In this document: positions 48,825-57,199 of the stretch, one piece after another
Layout of the letters: every line of letters begins with the position of its first letter
How positions within the stretch are numbered: position 1 is the stretch's first letter
Assembly (NCBI RefSeq): GCF_000820105.1
Contig: NZ_CDDB01000033.1
Location: 1-64,000 of the forward strand
Reading direction: 5' to 3'
Origin: Aeromonas schubertii
GTDB taxonomy: Bacteria > Pseudomonadota > Gammaproteobacteria > Enterobacterales > Aeromonadaceae
Length of the DNA stretch: 64,000 nt
Program-made: the position numbers and the translations under genes
The notes under the pieces: generated by a model
Databases searched by the model: none
The model's input: only the letters and a program-made list of their open reading frames with translations
Told to the model about the DNA's origin: nothing

Positions 48825-50459
48825 ATGACTCGACAAACGCACTTCCCTCGGTCTCCCTGGCAGGAGTGGCAAGGTCTGGGGGGATGGAACCTCTACTTCA
48901 TGGGCAAGCTGGCGCTGCTCTGGGCCGGCTATCTCAACTACCACCCCCTGCCAAACCTGGTCTTTCTGGCCTTTCTGCTGCTGCCCCTGTCGAGACCGGC
49001 CTGGCGGAGGGTTCGCCACTGGCTGGCGCTGCCTCTTGGCGTTGTCCTGCTCTACCACGACACCTGGTTGCCGGGCATCGACAGCATCATGAGTCAGGGG
49101 GGGCAGCTCTTTTCGTTCTCGTTTGCCTACCTGATGGAGCTGCTGGGGCGCTTCATCAACTGGGATATGGTGGGCATTGGGTTCGTCATGGGAGTGGCCT
49201 ACCTCTTCCTGGCCCAATGGTTGCGCTTTACCCCCTGGATTGTGCTGGCTCTGGGCTGGCTCTGGCTGGCGCCTCAACTTCCTACCCGGCCCGCGACCGG
49301 CAAGGTGGTGGCTCAGTCAGCCGACAAGGTTGAATCTACCGAGCAGCAGGGGATCAAACTGCAGGTCGACGAGAGTGCGCCCCCTACCAGCGAGAACCTC
49401 GGCGCCTATCTCAACAGCTTCTATGCGGAGGAGCAGGGGCGGCGGGTGACCTTTCCGACCAGCCTGCCGAGCGATGCCACCCCCTTCGACGTGCTCATCA
49501 TCAACATCTGCTCCCTCGCCTGGAGCGATGTGGAGGCGAGCGATCTGACCACACATCCGGTCGGGCGCCACTTCGACATCTTCTTCAAGCACTTTAACTC
49601 CGCCACCTCCTACAGCGGACCTGCCTCGATCCGTTTGTTGCGAGCCAGCTGTGGCCAACCTGCTCACTCGGATCTCTACGGCGCCGCTCCCCGCCAGTGC
49701 CTGCTGATGGAGAACCTGGCCGCTCTCGGATTCGAGCAGCAGGTGGCCATGGATCACTCGGGCGCCTTCGGCAACTACCTCAAGGAGCTGAGTGAGTATT
49801 CCGGGTTGCAGGTGACCCCCATGAAACGGGATGGCTTGCCCCATGACCTGACCTCGTTCGACGGTGAGCCCATCTATCGGGACGATGCCCTGTTCCAGCG
49901 CTGGCTGGATCAACGGGCCGGGAGCCAGGCCAAGCGCAATGTCACCTTCTTCAATCTGATCGCATTGCACGACGGCAATCGTTATGCAGCCAACCGTCAG
50001 CCGGCTCCCTACAAGGCCAGGCTCAAAAATATGCTCGATCAACTGGATCGTTTCCTGACGGCGCTGGAGCAGTCGGGACGCAAGGTGGTCGTGTTACTGG
50101 TGCCGGAGCACGGTGCCGCCCTGACCGGCGATCGGATGCAGATGTCGGGCCTGCGGGACATCCCCAGCCCCGCCATCACTCGGGTGCCCGTGGGTGTCGC
50201 CCTGATCGGGACCCGTGAACGCCCCCAGGAGGTCCATTACGTCGACGCCCCGAGCAGCTACCTGGCCGTCTCGGAACTGGTCTCCCGTCTGGTGGGGGAC
50301 AACTGGTTCGACAAGGAGAAGATCGACTGGAGCACCCTGCTGAAGGGGCTGCCAGAGACCCCCTGGGTTGCAGAGAACCAGGGGGCGACCGTGATCGAGT
50401 ATCAGGATAAGAACTACATCAAGCTCGGGAAGGGGGAGTGGGTCCCCTATCCCCGTTGA
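48825..50459 (+). CDS. bcsG: Cellulose phosphoethanolamine transferase
   Basis: 544 residues. BcsG adds phosphoethanolamine to nascent cellulose in the periplasm. Four or five N-terminal membrane segments span about 20-155. The zinc-dependent catalytic domain matches E. coli BcsG: VLIINICSLAWSDVEASDL (Cys ligand), FNSATSYSGPASIRLLRASCGQ (nucleophile Ser in SYSGP), VVVLLVPEHGAALTGDRMQMSGLRDIPSPAITRVPVGV (Glu-His metal ligands) and VIEYQDKNYIKLGKGEWVPYPR at the end. It is the first gene of the operon, unlike the E. coli bcsEFG arrangement; no BcsE or BcsF gene was found in this window. Confidence 0.95.
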   Translation: MTRQTHFPRSPWQEWQGLGGWNLYFMGKLALLWAGYLNYHPLPNLVFLAFLLLPLSRPAWRRVRHWLALPLGVVLLYHDTWLPGIDSIMSQGGQLFSFSFAYLMELLGRFINWDMVGIGFVMGVAYLFLAQWLRFTPWIVLALGWLWLAPQLPTRPATGKVVAQSADKVESTEQQGIKLQVDESAPPTSENLGAYLNSFYAEEQGRRVTFPTSLPSDATPFDVLIINICSLAWSDVEASDLTTHPVGRHFDIFFKHFNSATSYSGPASIRLLRASCGQPAHSDLYGAAPRQCLLMENLAALGFEQQVAMDHSGAFGNYLKELSEYSGLQVTPMKRDGLPHDLTSFDGEPIYRDDALFQRWLDQRAGSQAKRNVTFFNLIALHDGNRYAANRQPAPYKARLKNMLDQLDRFLTALEQSGRKVVVLLVPEHGAALTGDRMQMSGLRDIPSPAITRVPVGVALIGTRERPQEVHYVDAPSSYLAVSELVSRLVGDNWFDKEKIDWSTLLKGLPETPWVAENQGATVIEYQDKNYIKLGKGEWVPYPR

Positions 50460-50470
50460 CGGAGGTCTCT

Positions 50471-50659
50471 ATGCAGGGGCGACCCCTCTCCCCCTTCGGC
50501 GTCACGGTCGAGGGGGATCACATCACAGACATCGCCATCGTGCAGGAGGCCTTTGGCGTCTCTCTGGATTATCACGACGTGGCGCAGGAGGAGCGGCTCG
50601 AGGCCCTGCGGCGTCGCTACCCCCTGCTGGGAGAGCTGGATATGAGGAATAGACGGTGA
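50471..50659 (+). CDS. bcsR: Cellulose biosynthesis protein BcsR
   Basis: A 62-residue protein. GGAGGT at 50461-50466 sets the ATG at 50471. The core DIAIVQEAFGVSLDYHDVAQEERLEALRRRYPLLGEL aligns with E. coli BcsR (DIVALKQAF..DYADISQREQL..WPLLAEF). BcsR forms a complex with BcsQ that regulates and places the synthase at the inner membrane. Its stop overlaps the GTG start of bcsQ (GTGA), so the two are translationally coupled. Confidence 0.88.
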   Translation: MQGRPLSPFGVTVEGDHITDIAIVQEAFGVSLDYHDVAQEERLEALRRRYPLLGELDMRNRR

Positions 50660-51315
50660 TCACCATTGCCCTCAATGGCCTGCGTGGCGGAGTGGGAACC
50701 AGCGCGACCGTGGCCGGGATCGCCCATGCGGCCTGGCAGGCCGGGCGCCGTGTGCTGGCCCTGGGCCTGTGCCCGAATAATCAGCTGGCGCTGCATTTTG
50801 GTCTCTCCATCGACACCGCCGGGTGGTGCTCGCTCGCCGACCCGGCCAGCCAGTGGCAACAGGCGTTGCACACCTGGCAACCCGGACTGGACCTGCTGCC
50901 CCGCGGTCAGGGGGGCGAGCAGGGCTCACCGGCCTGGCTCTCGGCCATCTCGGGCTATGACCTGTTGCTGCTCGACTTGCCGGTGGGGGGCGTGGCGGCG
51001 GCGGATCGCCGACTGACCCTGGTCCACGGGGATGCCAACTGCCATGTGCGCCTGTTTCAGCATCAGTTTGAGGCGACGGAACGCCTGCTGGTCACCCAGT
51101 TCGACAGTAGCCGGGCCCTGCAGCAGGAGCTGATGGAGCTGTGGCAACAGGCGAAGCTGCCCCTGCTCAACATGCGGCTACACCGGGATGAGGCGATGGC
51201 CGAGGCGATGGCGCTCAAGCTGCCGGTGGGGGAGCATGCCCCGGATAGCCTGGTGAACCGGGAGCTGACGGCGCTGGCACAGTGGTGCCTGAGCCCCGAG
51301 GGGGCACAGTGCTGA
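50656..51315 (+). CDS. bcsQ: BcsQ, MinD/ParA-like ATPase of cellulose synthesis
   Basis: 219 residues. BcsQ acts with BcsR near the inner-membrane synthase. The deviant Walker A reads NGLRGGVGTSATVAGIAHAA, with no Lys after GVG; E. coli BcsQ has RGGVGTTT at this point, so the loop is RGGVGTS here. Other family motifs: YDLLLLDLPVGG, VHGDANCHVRLFQHQF and HRDEAMAEAMALKLPVGEHAP. GTG start at 50656 overlapping bcsR. The stop overlaps the start of bcsA. Confidence 0.9.
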   Translation: MITIALNGLRGGVGTSATVAGIAHAAWQAGRRVLALGLCPNNQLALHFGLSIDTAGWCSLADPASQWQQALHTWQPGLDLLPRGQGGEQGSPAWLSAISGYDLLLLDLPVGGVAAADRRLTLVHGDANCHVRLFQHQFEATERLLVTQFDSSRALQQELMELWQQAKLPLLNMRLHRDEAMAEAMALKLPVGEHAPDSLVNRELTALAQWCLSPEGAQC

Positions 51316-53876
51316 GGCTGCTGTTTCGGCCCCATGCCCTGCTCTGGTGCCGGCAGCGTTACCGGCATGGGCGGGTGCAGGGGGCCTCGCGCAGCTGGAG
51401 CCTGCTGCTCACCCTGCTCGGGCTGCTCGCCTGGAGCCTGTTTCCCCTTGAGCGCCCCGGTTGGCAGTGGCTGCGCCGGCACCGAACGGCTCTCTTTCCC
51501 CAACTCGGTCGCCCCCGCTCGGGGGATCCCCTGCGCGCCCTGATCCAGCTCTGCTGGCTGCTGGTGCGCCGCCCCATTTCCCGTCCACTGCGTTGGCCGT
51601 CATCGTGGCAGCGGGCCTGGCAGGCATTCACCGGCGCATTGGGTCGCTATCTGGCCCGCTTCGAGCGCAAGGGGGTCTCGGCCGCCGTGGAGGGGCCCAG
51701 GGTCGCCCGCTGGAAGGCCGGCTTTTTCTGCACCGTGGCCGGGCTGCTCAGCCTGCTCTGCATCACCCAACCCTTCGATGCCCTGGCCCAGCTGGTGTTC
51801 GTGCTGTCGCTGGCGACCATGGCCCTGGTGTTGCGGGCCATTCCCGGTCGCTACCCCATGCTGATGCTGATGATCCTCTCTATCATCATCTCCTGCCGCT
51901 ACATCTGGTGGCGCTATACCTCGACCCTGGACTGGCTCGACCCGGTCAGCCTGATGTGTGGCTTGCTGCTGCTCTTCGCCGAGACCTACGCCTGGGTGGT
52001 GCTGCTGCTTGGCTACTGGCAGACCGCCTGGCCCCTGCACCGGCCGCCCGCGCCCTTGCCACAGGATCAGAGTCTGTGGCCCTCGGTGGATCTGATGATC
52101 CCCACCTATAACGAGGACCTCGCCATCGTGAAGGGGACCGTCTACGGGGCGTTGGCGCTGGACTGGCCCAGGGATAAGCTCACCATCTGGCTGCTCGACG
52201 ACGGGGATCGCCCGGCGTTTCGCGACTTCGCCGAGGAGGCGGGGATCCGTTATGTGGCGCGCCCCACCCATGAGCACGCCAAGGCGGGCAACATCAACCA
52301 CGCCCTCAAGCAGGCGAGCGGGGATCTGGTGGCCATCTTCGACTGCGACCACCTGCCGACCCGCTCCTTCCTGCAGATGACGGTGGGGTGGTTCTTCAAG
52401 GACCCCTCCCTGGCCCTGGTGCAGACGCCCCACCACTTCTTCTCGGCCGACCCGTTCGAGCGCAATCTGAGCCGTTTTCGCAAGATGCCCAACGAGGGGG
52501 CGCTCTTCTACGGCCTCATTCAGGATGGCAACGACACCTGGGATGCCAGCTTCTTCTGCGGATCCTGTGCCGTTATCAAACGCTCGGCGCTGGACGAGAT
52601 CGGCGGCATCGCGGTGGAGACGGTGACCGAGGATGCCCACACCTCCCTGCGGCTGCACCGTCTCGGCTATACCTCGGCCTATATCCGCATCCCCCAGGCG
52701 GCGGGGCTCGCCACCGAGAGTCTGTCGGCCCACATCGGCCAGCGCATCCGCTGGGCGCGCGGCATGGTACAGATACTGCGTCTGGATAACCCCTTGTTTG
52801 GCAAGGGGCTTAACCTGGGGCAACGGCTCTGTTATTTCAACGCCATGCTCCACTTCATGTCGGGGATCCCGCGCCTCATCTTCCTGACGGCACCGCTGGC
52901 GTTCCTCATCCTGCACGCCTACATCATCTATGCACCGGCCGGGGCCATCGCCCTCTACATGCTGCCGCACATCTTCCACAGTGCCCTCACCAACTCCCGG
53001 TTGCAGGGCAAGGTACGCCACTCCTTCTGGGGAGAGGTGTACGAGACGGTTCTGGCCTGGTATATCGCCCGTCCCACCACGGTCGCCCTGTTCGCCCCCC
53101 ACAAGGGGAAGTTCAACGTGACCGCCAAGGGGGGGATGACCGACGAGGTCTACCTGGACCTGGAGGTCTCTCGTCCCTACCTGCTGCTGGTGCTGCTCAA
53201 CCTCTGCGGCCTCGGCTTTGGGGTCTGGCGTATCGCCACCGGTCTGCCCGGCGAGATACCGACCCTGCTCCTTGGCATGCTCTGGGTGCTCTACAACATG
53301 ACCATACTGGGCGGCGCGTTGGCGGTGGCCTTCGAGTCGCGTCAGGTGCGGGCCAATCCCAGGGTCGAGATGGCGATGCCGGCGGCGATCCGGCTGGCGA
53401 GCGGACACCTCTATCCCTGCGTCCTGAAGGATTATTCCAACGGTGGGGTCGGTCTGGAGCTGGAGCACGAGCTTGTTCTGGACGGTCGTGAAGCGGTGTG
53501 GCTGCTGCTGCGAAACGGCCTGCGCGAGTCGCTCTTTGCCGCCCGGGTGCGCCGGGTGATGGGGAAAAAGTTGGGGCTGGAGCTGGCCCCCATGACCCGG
53601 GAGCAGCATATAGCCTTTATCCAGTGCACCTTTGCCCGTGCCGATACCTGGTCACTCTGGCAGGAGCGACTCGGCCGGGATCGCCCCCTGCACAGCCTGA
53701 TCGACATTACCCGGCTCGGGTGGAGTGCCTACTGGCGCCTGCTGCGCAGCAGCTTCCTGGCCCCCTTCTGCATCGCCAGCGAAAAACTGGTTCGCTGGCT
53801 ATTTTCCTTCTTGCCCCGTCGCGTCTCGCCGGATTTCCGGTCTCAGGCTCCGACCCTTGAAACAGTGAAAGGATGA
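51309..53876 (+). CDS. bcsA: Cellulose synthase catalytic subunit
   Basis: About 855 residues from the GTG at 51309, which overlaps the bcsQ stop; an upstream GTG at 51282 is a less likely alternative. BcsA polymerises UDP-glucose into beta-1,4-glucan and extrudes it through the inner membrane. N-terminal and later membrane helices flank the GT2 domain: WLLDDGDRPAF, FDCDHLP (DxD), TVTEDAHTS (TED) and QRIRWARGM (QxxRW). The C-terminal PilZ domain binds c-di-GMP: RQVRANPR (RxxxR-like) and YSNGGVGLELE. The gene overlaps bcsB by 4 bp. Length is as in enteric BcsA. Confidence 0.97.
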   Translation: MLRLLFRPHALLWCRQRYRHGRVQGASRSWSLLLTLLGLLAWSLFPLERPGWQWLRRHRTALFPQLGRPRSGDPLRALIQLCWLLVRRPISRPLRWPSSWQRAWQAFTGALGRYLARFERKGVSAAVEGPRVARWKAGFFCTVAGLLSLLCITQPFDALAQLVFVLSLATMALVLRAIPGRYPMLMLMILSIIISCRYIWWRYTSTLDWLDPVSLMCGLLLLFAETYAWVVLLLGYWQTAWPLHRPPAPLPQDQSLWPSVDLMIPTYNEDLAIVKGTVYGALALDWPRDKLTIWLLDDGDRPAFRDFAEEAGIRYVARPTHEHAKAGNINHALKQASGDLVAIFDCDHLPTRSFLQMTVGWFFKDPSLALVQTPHHFFSADPFERNLSRFRKMPNEGALFYGLIQDGNDTWDASFFCGSCAVIKRSALDEIGGIAVETVTEDAHTSLRLHRLGYTSAYIRIPQAAGLATESLSAHIGQRIRWARGMVQILRLDNPLFGKGLNLGQRLCYFNAMLHFMSGIPRLIFLTAPLAFLILHAYIIYAPAGAIALYMLPHIFHSALTNSRLQGKVRHSFWGEVYETVLAWYIARPTTVALFAPHKGKFNVTAKGGMTDEVYLDLEVSRPYLLLVLLNLCGLGFGVWRIATGLPGEIPTLLLGMLWVLYNMTILGGALAVAFESRQVRANPRVEMAMPAAIRLASGHLYPCVLKDYSNGGVGLELEHELVLDGREAVWLLLRNGLRESLFAARVRRVMGKKLGLELAPMTREQHIAFIQCTFARADTWSLWQERLGRDRPLHSLIDITRLGWSAYWRLLRSSFLAPFCIASEKLVRWLFSFLPRRVSPDFRSQAPTLETVKG

Positions 53877-56098
53877 TGAACCGACAAGCCTATCTCCTCC
53901 CGCTACTGCTGCTCATGCACGGGCCGGCCCGGGCCGACGCCATCGGTCCACAGGCCCAGGTGCCGCCACCGGTAGAGCAACGGGAGCTGACCCTGAAGCA
54001 GATCGCCGCAACCCCGGGAACCCTCTCCCTGTTGGGTACGCGGCCCGACGGGCTGGCCGATTTCACCGTACGCCGGGATCAGGTGGTGACCGGTGCCACG
54101 CTGGATCTCGATTACACCCCCTCTCCCTCGCTGCTCCCCCTGCTCTCCCAGGTCAAGGTCTACCTGAATGACGAGCTGATGGGGGTCACCCCCCTGATGA
54201 AGGAGCAGCTGGGGCAGCGCAGTCATGCGCGGATCCCGCTCGATCCCCGTTATGCCAAGGATTTCAACCGTCTCCGTTTTGACTTTATCGGTCACTACCA
54301 GAAGGTGTGCGAGAACCCGGCGAGCAGCGCCCTCTGGCTCAACGTCAACCGGGACAGCAAGTTGAGCCTCACCCTGCAGACCCTGCCGGTGCGCAACGAG
54401 CTCTCCTTCTTTCCCATGCCCTTCCTCGATACCCGGGATCAGGGCAAGTTGGTGCTCCCCATGGTCTTCAGCGGTGCCGTGCCCCTCATCGAGCAGCAGG
54501 CGGCCGGGGTGCTGGCCTCCTGGTTTGGTACCCGGGCCGACTGGCGTGGCCAGCACTTTCCGGTGCTGATCGACCAATTGCCCGAGCGAAACGGGGTCAT
54601 CTTCGCCACCAACGAGCAGCGCCCCCCCTTTCTGGCCGACTACCCCAAGGTGGATGGGCCCACCATCGACATGATCAGCTCGCCGGATAACCCCTATGTG
54701 AAGCTGTTGCTGGTGCTCGGGCGCCACGGAGAGGATCTGCTCACCGCCAGCCGGGCCATCGCCCAGGGCAATGTGCTGCTGCGCGGCCAGAGCGTGCGGG
54801 TCGACGACCTGACTCCCCTGGCGCCGCGTCAGCCCTACGATGCGCCCAACTGGCTCAGGCTGGATCGTCCGGTCCGTTTCGGCGAGCTGGTCGAATATGA
54901 GGGGCAGTTGCAGGCGAGCGGGGCACAGCCCTGGCCCCTCGCGTTGACCCTGCGCCTGCCACCGGACCTCTATCTGCTCGCGAGCCGTGGCATCAAGATG
55001 GATCTGCGCTACCACAACACGGCCCCCCTCAGTCGGGATGGCTCGCGGCTGGATCTGGCGGTCAACGATCAGTTCATCCGCTCCTATGCCCTCGAGCCCG
55101 AGGCGCTCAAGGGGGAGCAGATGCTGACCCTGCCCCTCTGGCTGGCCGGAGACGATGATGCCCGAGCCCTGCGCATGCCGGGTCTTAAGGTGGCCCAGCC
55201 CAACCGGCTCAACTTCGTGTTTCAATACGCCGATCGTGTCATCGGGGGTAACTCGGACGGCCGCTGCGACACCATAGTGCCGCCCCCCCAGCGGGTGCGG
55301 ATCGACGAGGGCTCGACCCTGGATCTCACCGGCTATCGCCACTTCATCGAGATGCCCAACCTCAAGGTGTTTGCCGGGGCCGGCTTCCCCTTCAGCCGTC
55401 TGGCCGATCTCTCCGAGAGCCAGATCCTGATGCCGGCCAGACCCCTGCCGGGGCAGATCACTACTCTGCTCGATATCCTGGGGGCCATCGGCGCCGAGAC
55501 CGGGTATCCGGCGCTCTCGGTGCGCCTGGTGGATGACTGGGAGCAGGCCAGGGAGGCAGATCTCGATACCCTGCTCATCGGTGCCCTGCCCGGGGAGCTG
55601 GGTGACGATGCCGAGCCCAATGCCCTGCTGGCGGCGGGCAAGAGCTGGGTCAACCAGCCGCGTCGCCCCTCACAGGGGGATCTGCTGGCCTCTCTCGAGG
55701 ATCGTCAACCGGAGGCCAGGATCGCCATGAGCGGTAACGGCGCCATCGCCGCCATACTGGGGCTGCAGTCGCCGCGCCACGAGCAGCGCAGTCTGGTGGC
55801 CCTGCTGGCGGGAGGAGAGGCCGGGGTCGAGCTGCTCAACAAGGCCCTGCAGGATCCCACCCAGCGCAACAAGATAGGGGGCTCTGTGGCCATCATCCGG
55901 GAGTCGGGCGTCAGCAGCCTGACCGTGGGCGAGCGCTACGAGGTGGGTTATATCCCCTGGTGGGAGCGCCTGTGGCACTTCTTTGCCAATCACCCCCTGC
56001 GCCTGGCCGGTCTGAGCCTGGTCTGCATGCTGCTGCTGGGTTGGGGCCTGAGACTGCTGCTGGCCGGTGTCAGCCGCCGCCGCCTGAAGGAAGAGTAA
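53873..56098 (+). CDS. bcsB: Cellulose synthase periplasmic subunit BcsB
   Basis: 741 residues. BcsB guides glucan across the periplasm and binds BcsA. It has a signal peptide (MMNRQAYLLPLLLLMHGPARA), two carbohydrate-binding-like plus flavodoxin-like repeats (VPPPVEQRELTLKQIAATPGTLSLLGTRPDGLADFTVRRDQVVTGATLDLDYTPSPSL; later PLALTLRLPPDLYLLASRGIKMDLRYHNTAPL), and a C-terminal membrane anchor (HPLRLAGLSLVCMLLLGWGLRLLLAGVSRR). The start ATGA overlaps the bcsA stop. Confidence 0.96.
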   Translation: MMNRQAYLLPLLLLMHGPARADAIGPQAQVPPPVEQRELTLKQIAATPGTLSLLGTRPDGLADFTVRRDQVVTGATLDLDYTPSPSLLPLLSQVKVYLNDELMGVTPLMKEQLGQRSHARIPLDPRYAKDFNRLRFDFIGHYQKVCENPASSALWLNVNRDSKLSLTLQTLPVRNELSFFPMPFLDTRDQGKLVLPMVFSGAVPLIEQQAAGVLASWFGTRADWRGQHFPVLIDQLPERNGVIFATNEQRPPFLADYPKVDGPTIDMISSPDNPYVKLLLVLGRHGEDLLTASRAIAQGNVLLRGQSVRVDDLTPLAPRQPYDAPNWLRLDRPVRFGELVEYEGQLQASGAQPWPLALTLRLPPDLYLLASRGIKMDLRYHNTAPLSRDGSRLDLAVNDQFIRSYALEPEALKGEQMLTLPLWLAGDDDARALRMPGLKVAQPNRLNFVFQYADRVIGGNSDGRCDTIVPPPQRVRIDEGSTLDLTGYRHFIEMPNLKVFAGAGFPFSRLADLSESQILMPARPLPGQITTLLDILGAIGAETGYPALSVRLVDDWEQAREADLDTLLIGALPGELGDDAEPNALLAAGKSWVNQPRRPSQGDLLASLEDRQPEARIAMSGNGAIAAILGLQSPRHEQRSLVALLAGGEAGVELLNKALQDPTQRNKIGGSVAIIRESGVSSLTVGERYEVGYIPWWERLWHFFANHPLRLAGLSLVCMLLLGWGLRLLLAGVSRRRLKEE

Positions 56099-56101
56099 GG
56101 G

Positions 56102-57199
56102 ATGAGTGCGATGAGACGAATCTGTAGTGCCCTGCTGCTGTGGGGCCTTGCCATGATGCCCGCCTGGGGCGCCTGCGACTGGCCAGAGTGGGAGCACTTC
56201 AAGGCCAGCTATCTGGAGGAGGGGCGGGTGATCGATCCCTCCGACCCGCGCCGTATCACCACCTCGGAGGGGCAGAGTTACGCCCTCTTCTTCGCCCTGG
56301 TCAACGACGACAGGGAGACCTTCGCCCGATTGCTGGAGTGGACAGAGCTGCAATTGGCCAGGGGGGATTTGACCGGTTTCCTGCCCGCCTGGCTCTGGGG
56401 CAAGCGGGAGGATGGCAGCCTGGGGGTGCTCGACGCCAACAGCGCCTCCGACTCGGATCTCTGGATCGCCTACAGCCTGATCGAGGCGGGGCGCCTCTGG
56501 AATAACCACAGCTACTCCTCCATCGGTACCATGCTACTCAGGCGCATCGCCCGGGAGGAGGTGGCTACCCTGCCGGGTCTGGGTCCCGTGCTGTTGCCTG
56601 GTCCCACCGGCTTTAATCAGGGAGAGCGCTGGACCCTCAACCCCAGCTATCTGCCCCCCCAGTTGCTGGCCCGTTTCGCCTCCTTCCAGGGGCCCTGGCA
56701 GGGGCTGCGCGAGACCCTGCCCGCCCTCCTCACCGGCAGTGCCCCGCAGGGCTTCGCCCCTGACTGGGTCGATTGGGTAGCGGGTCACTGGCAGGCCAGC
56801 GAGGGCAAGGGTGGCATGGGCAGCTATGACGCCATCCGCGTCTATCTATGGCTTGGCATGCTGGCCGCAGACGACCCCGCCCGCGCCGCCCTGGTGGCGC
56901 ATTTTTCCCCCATGCTGCAGGCCATTGATTCGACCGGCACGCCGGAGCGAGTCGAGGTGCAAAGCGGCAAGGTCGTGAGCCGGGGCGGGAGCGGATTCGC
57001 CGCCGCCCTGCTGCCCCTGGCCCGGGGCACCCCGGGTGCCGAGGCTCTGCGTGCCCGGGCGACCCGTGAGTCGAGCCGGAGCGATGCTTACTACGGCAGC
57101 GTGCTCACCCTGTTTGGGCTGGGTTGGGATCAGGGGCGTTATCGCTTCGCGGCGGACGGCACCCTGCAACCGGCGTGGAGCGGCACATGTCAGCCCTGA
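56102..57199 (+). CDS. bcsZ: Periplasmic endo-1,4-beta-glucanase (GH8)
   Basis: 365 residues. BcsZ trims or edits cellulose chains in the periplasm and supports export. Signal peptide MSAMRRICSALLLWGLAMMPAWG before ACDW. GH8 features: TSEGQSYALFFALVNDDRETFARLLEWTELQLA with the catalytic Glu in TSEGQ, LGVLDANSASDSDLWIAYSLIEAGRLWN with the Asp in DANSASDSD, and NPSYLPPQLLARFA. It starts 3 nt after bcsB and overlaps bcsC by 13 bp. Confidence 0.96.
   Translation: MSAMRRICSALLLWGLAMMPAWGACDWPEWEHFKASYLEEGRVIDPSDPRRITTSEGQSYALFFALVNDDRETFARLLEWTELQLARGDLTGFLPAWLWGKREDGSLGVLDANSASDSDLWIAYSLIEAGRLWNNHSYSSIGTMLLRRIAREEVATLPGLGPVLLPGPTGFNQGERWTLNPSYLPPQLLARFASFQGPWQGLRETLPALLTGSAPQGFAPDWVDWVAGHWQASEGKGGMGSYDAIRVYLWLGMLAADDPARAALVAHFSPMLQAIDSTGTPERVEVQSGKVVSRGGSGFAAALLPLARGTPGAEALRARATRESSRSDAYYGSVLTLFGLGWDQGRYRFAADGTLQPAWSGTCQP

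Noticed and set aside
51600-53609. 669-residue − strand frame inside bcsA
   Set aside because: Shadow of the cellulose synthase gene, rich in Gln/His/Gly from reverse-complement codons.
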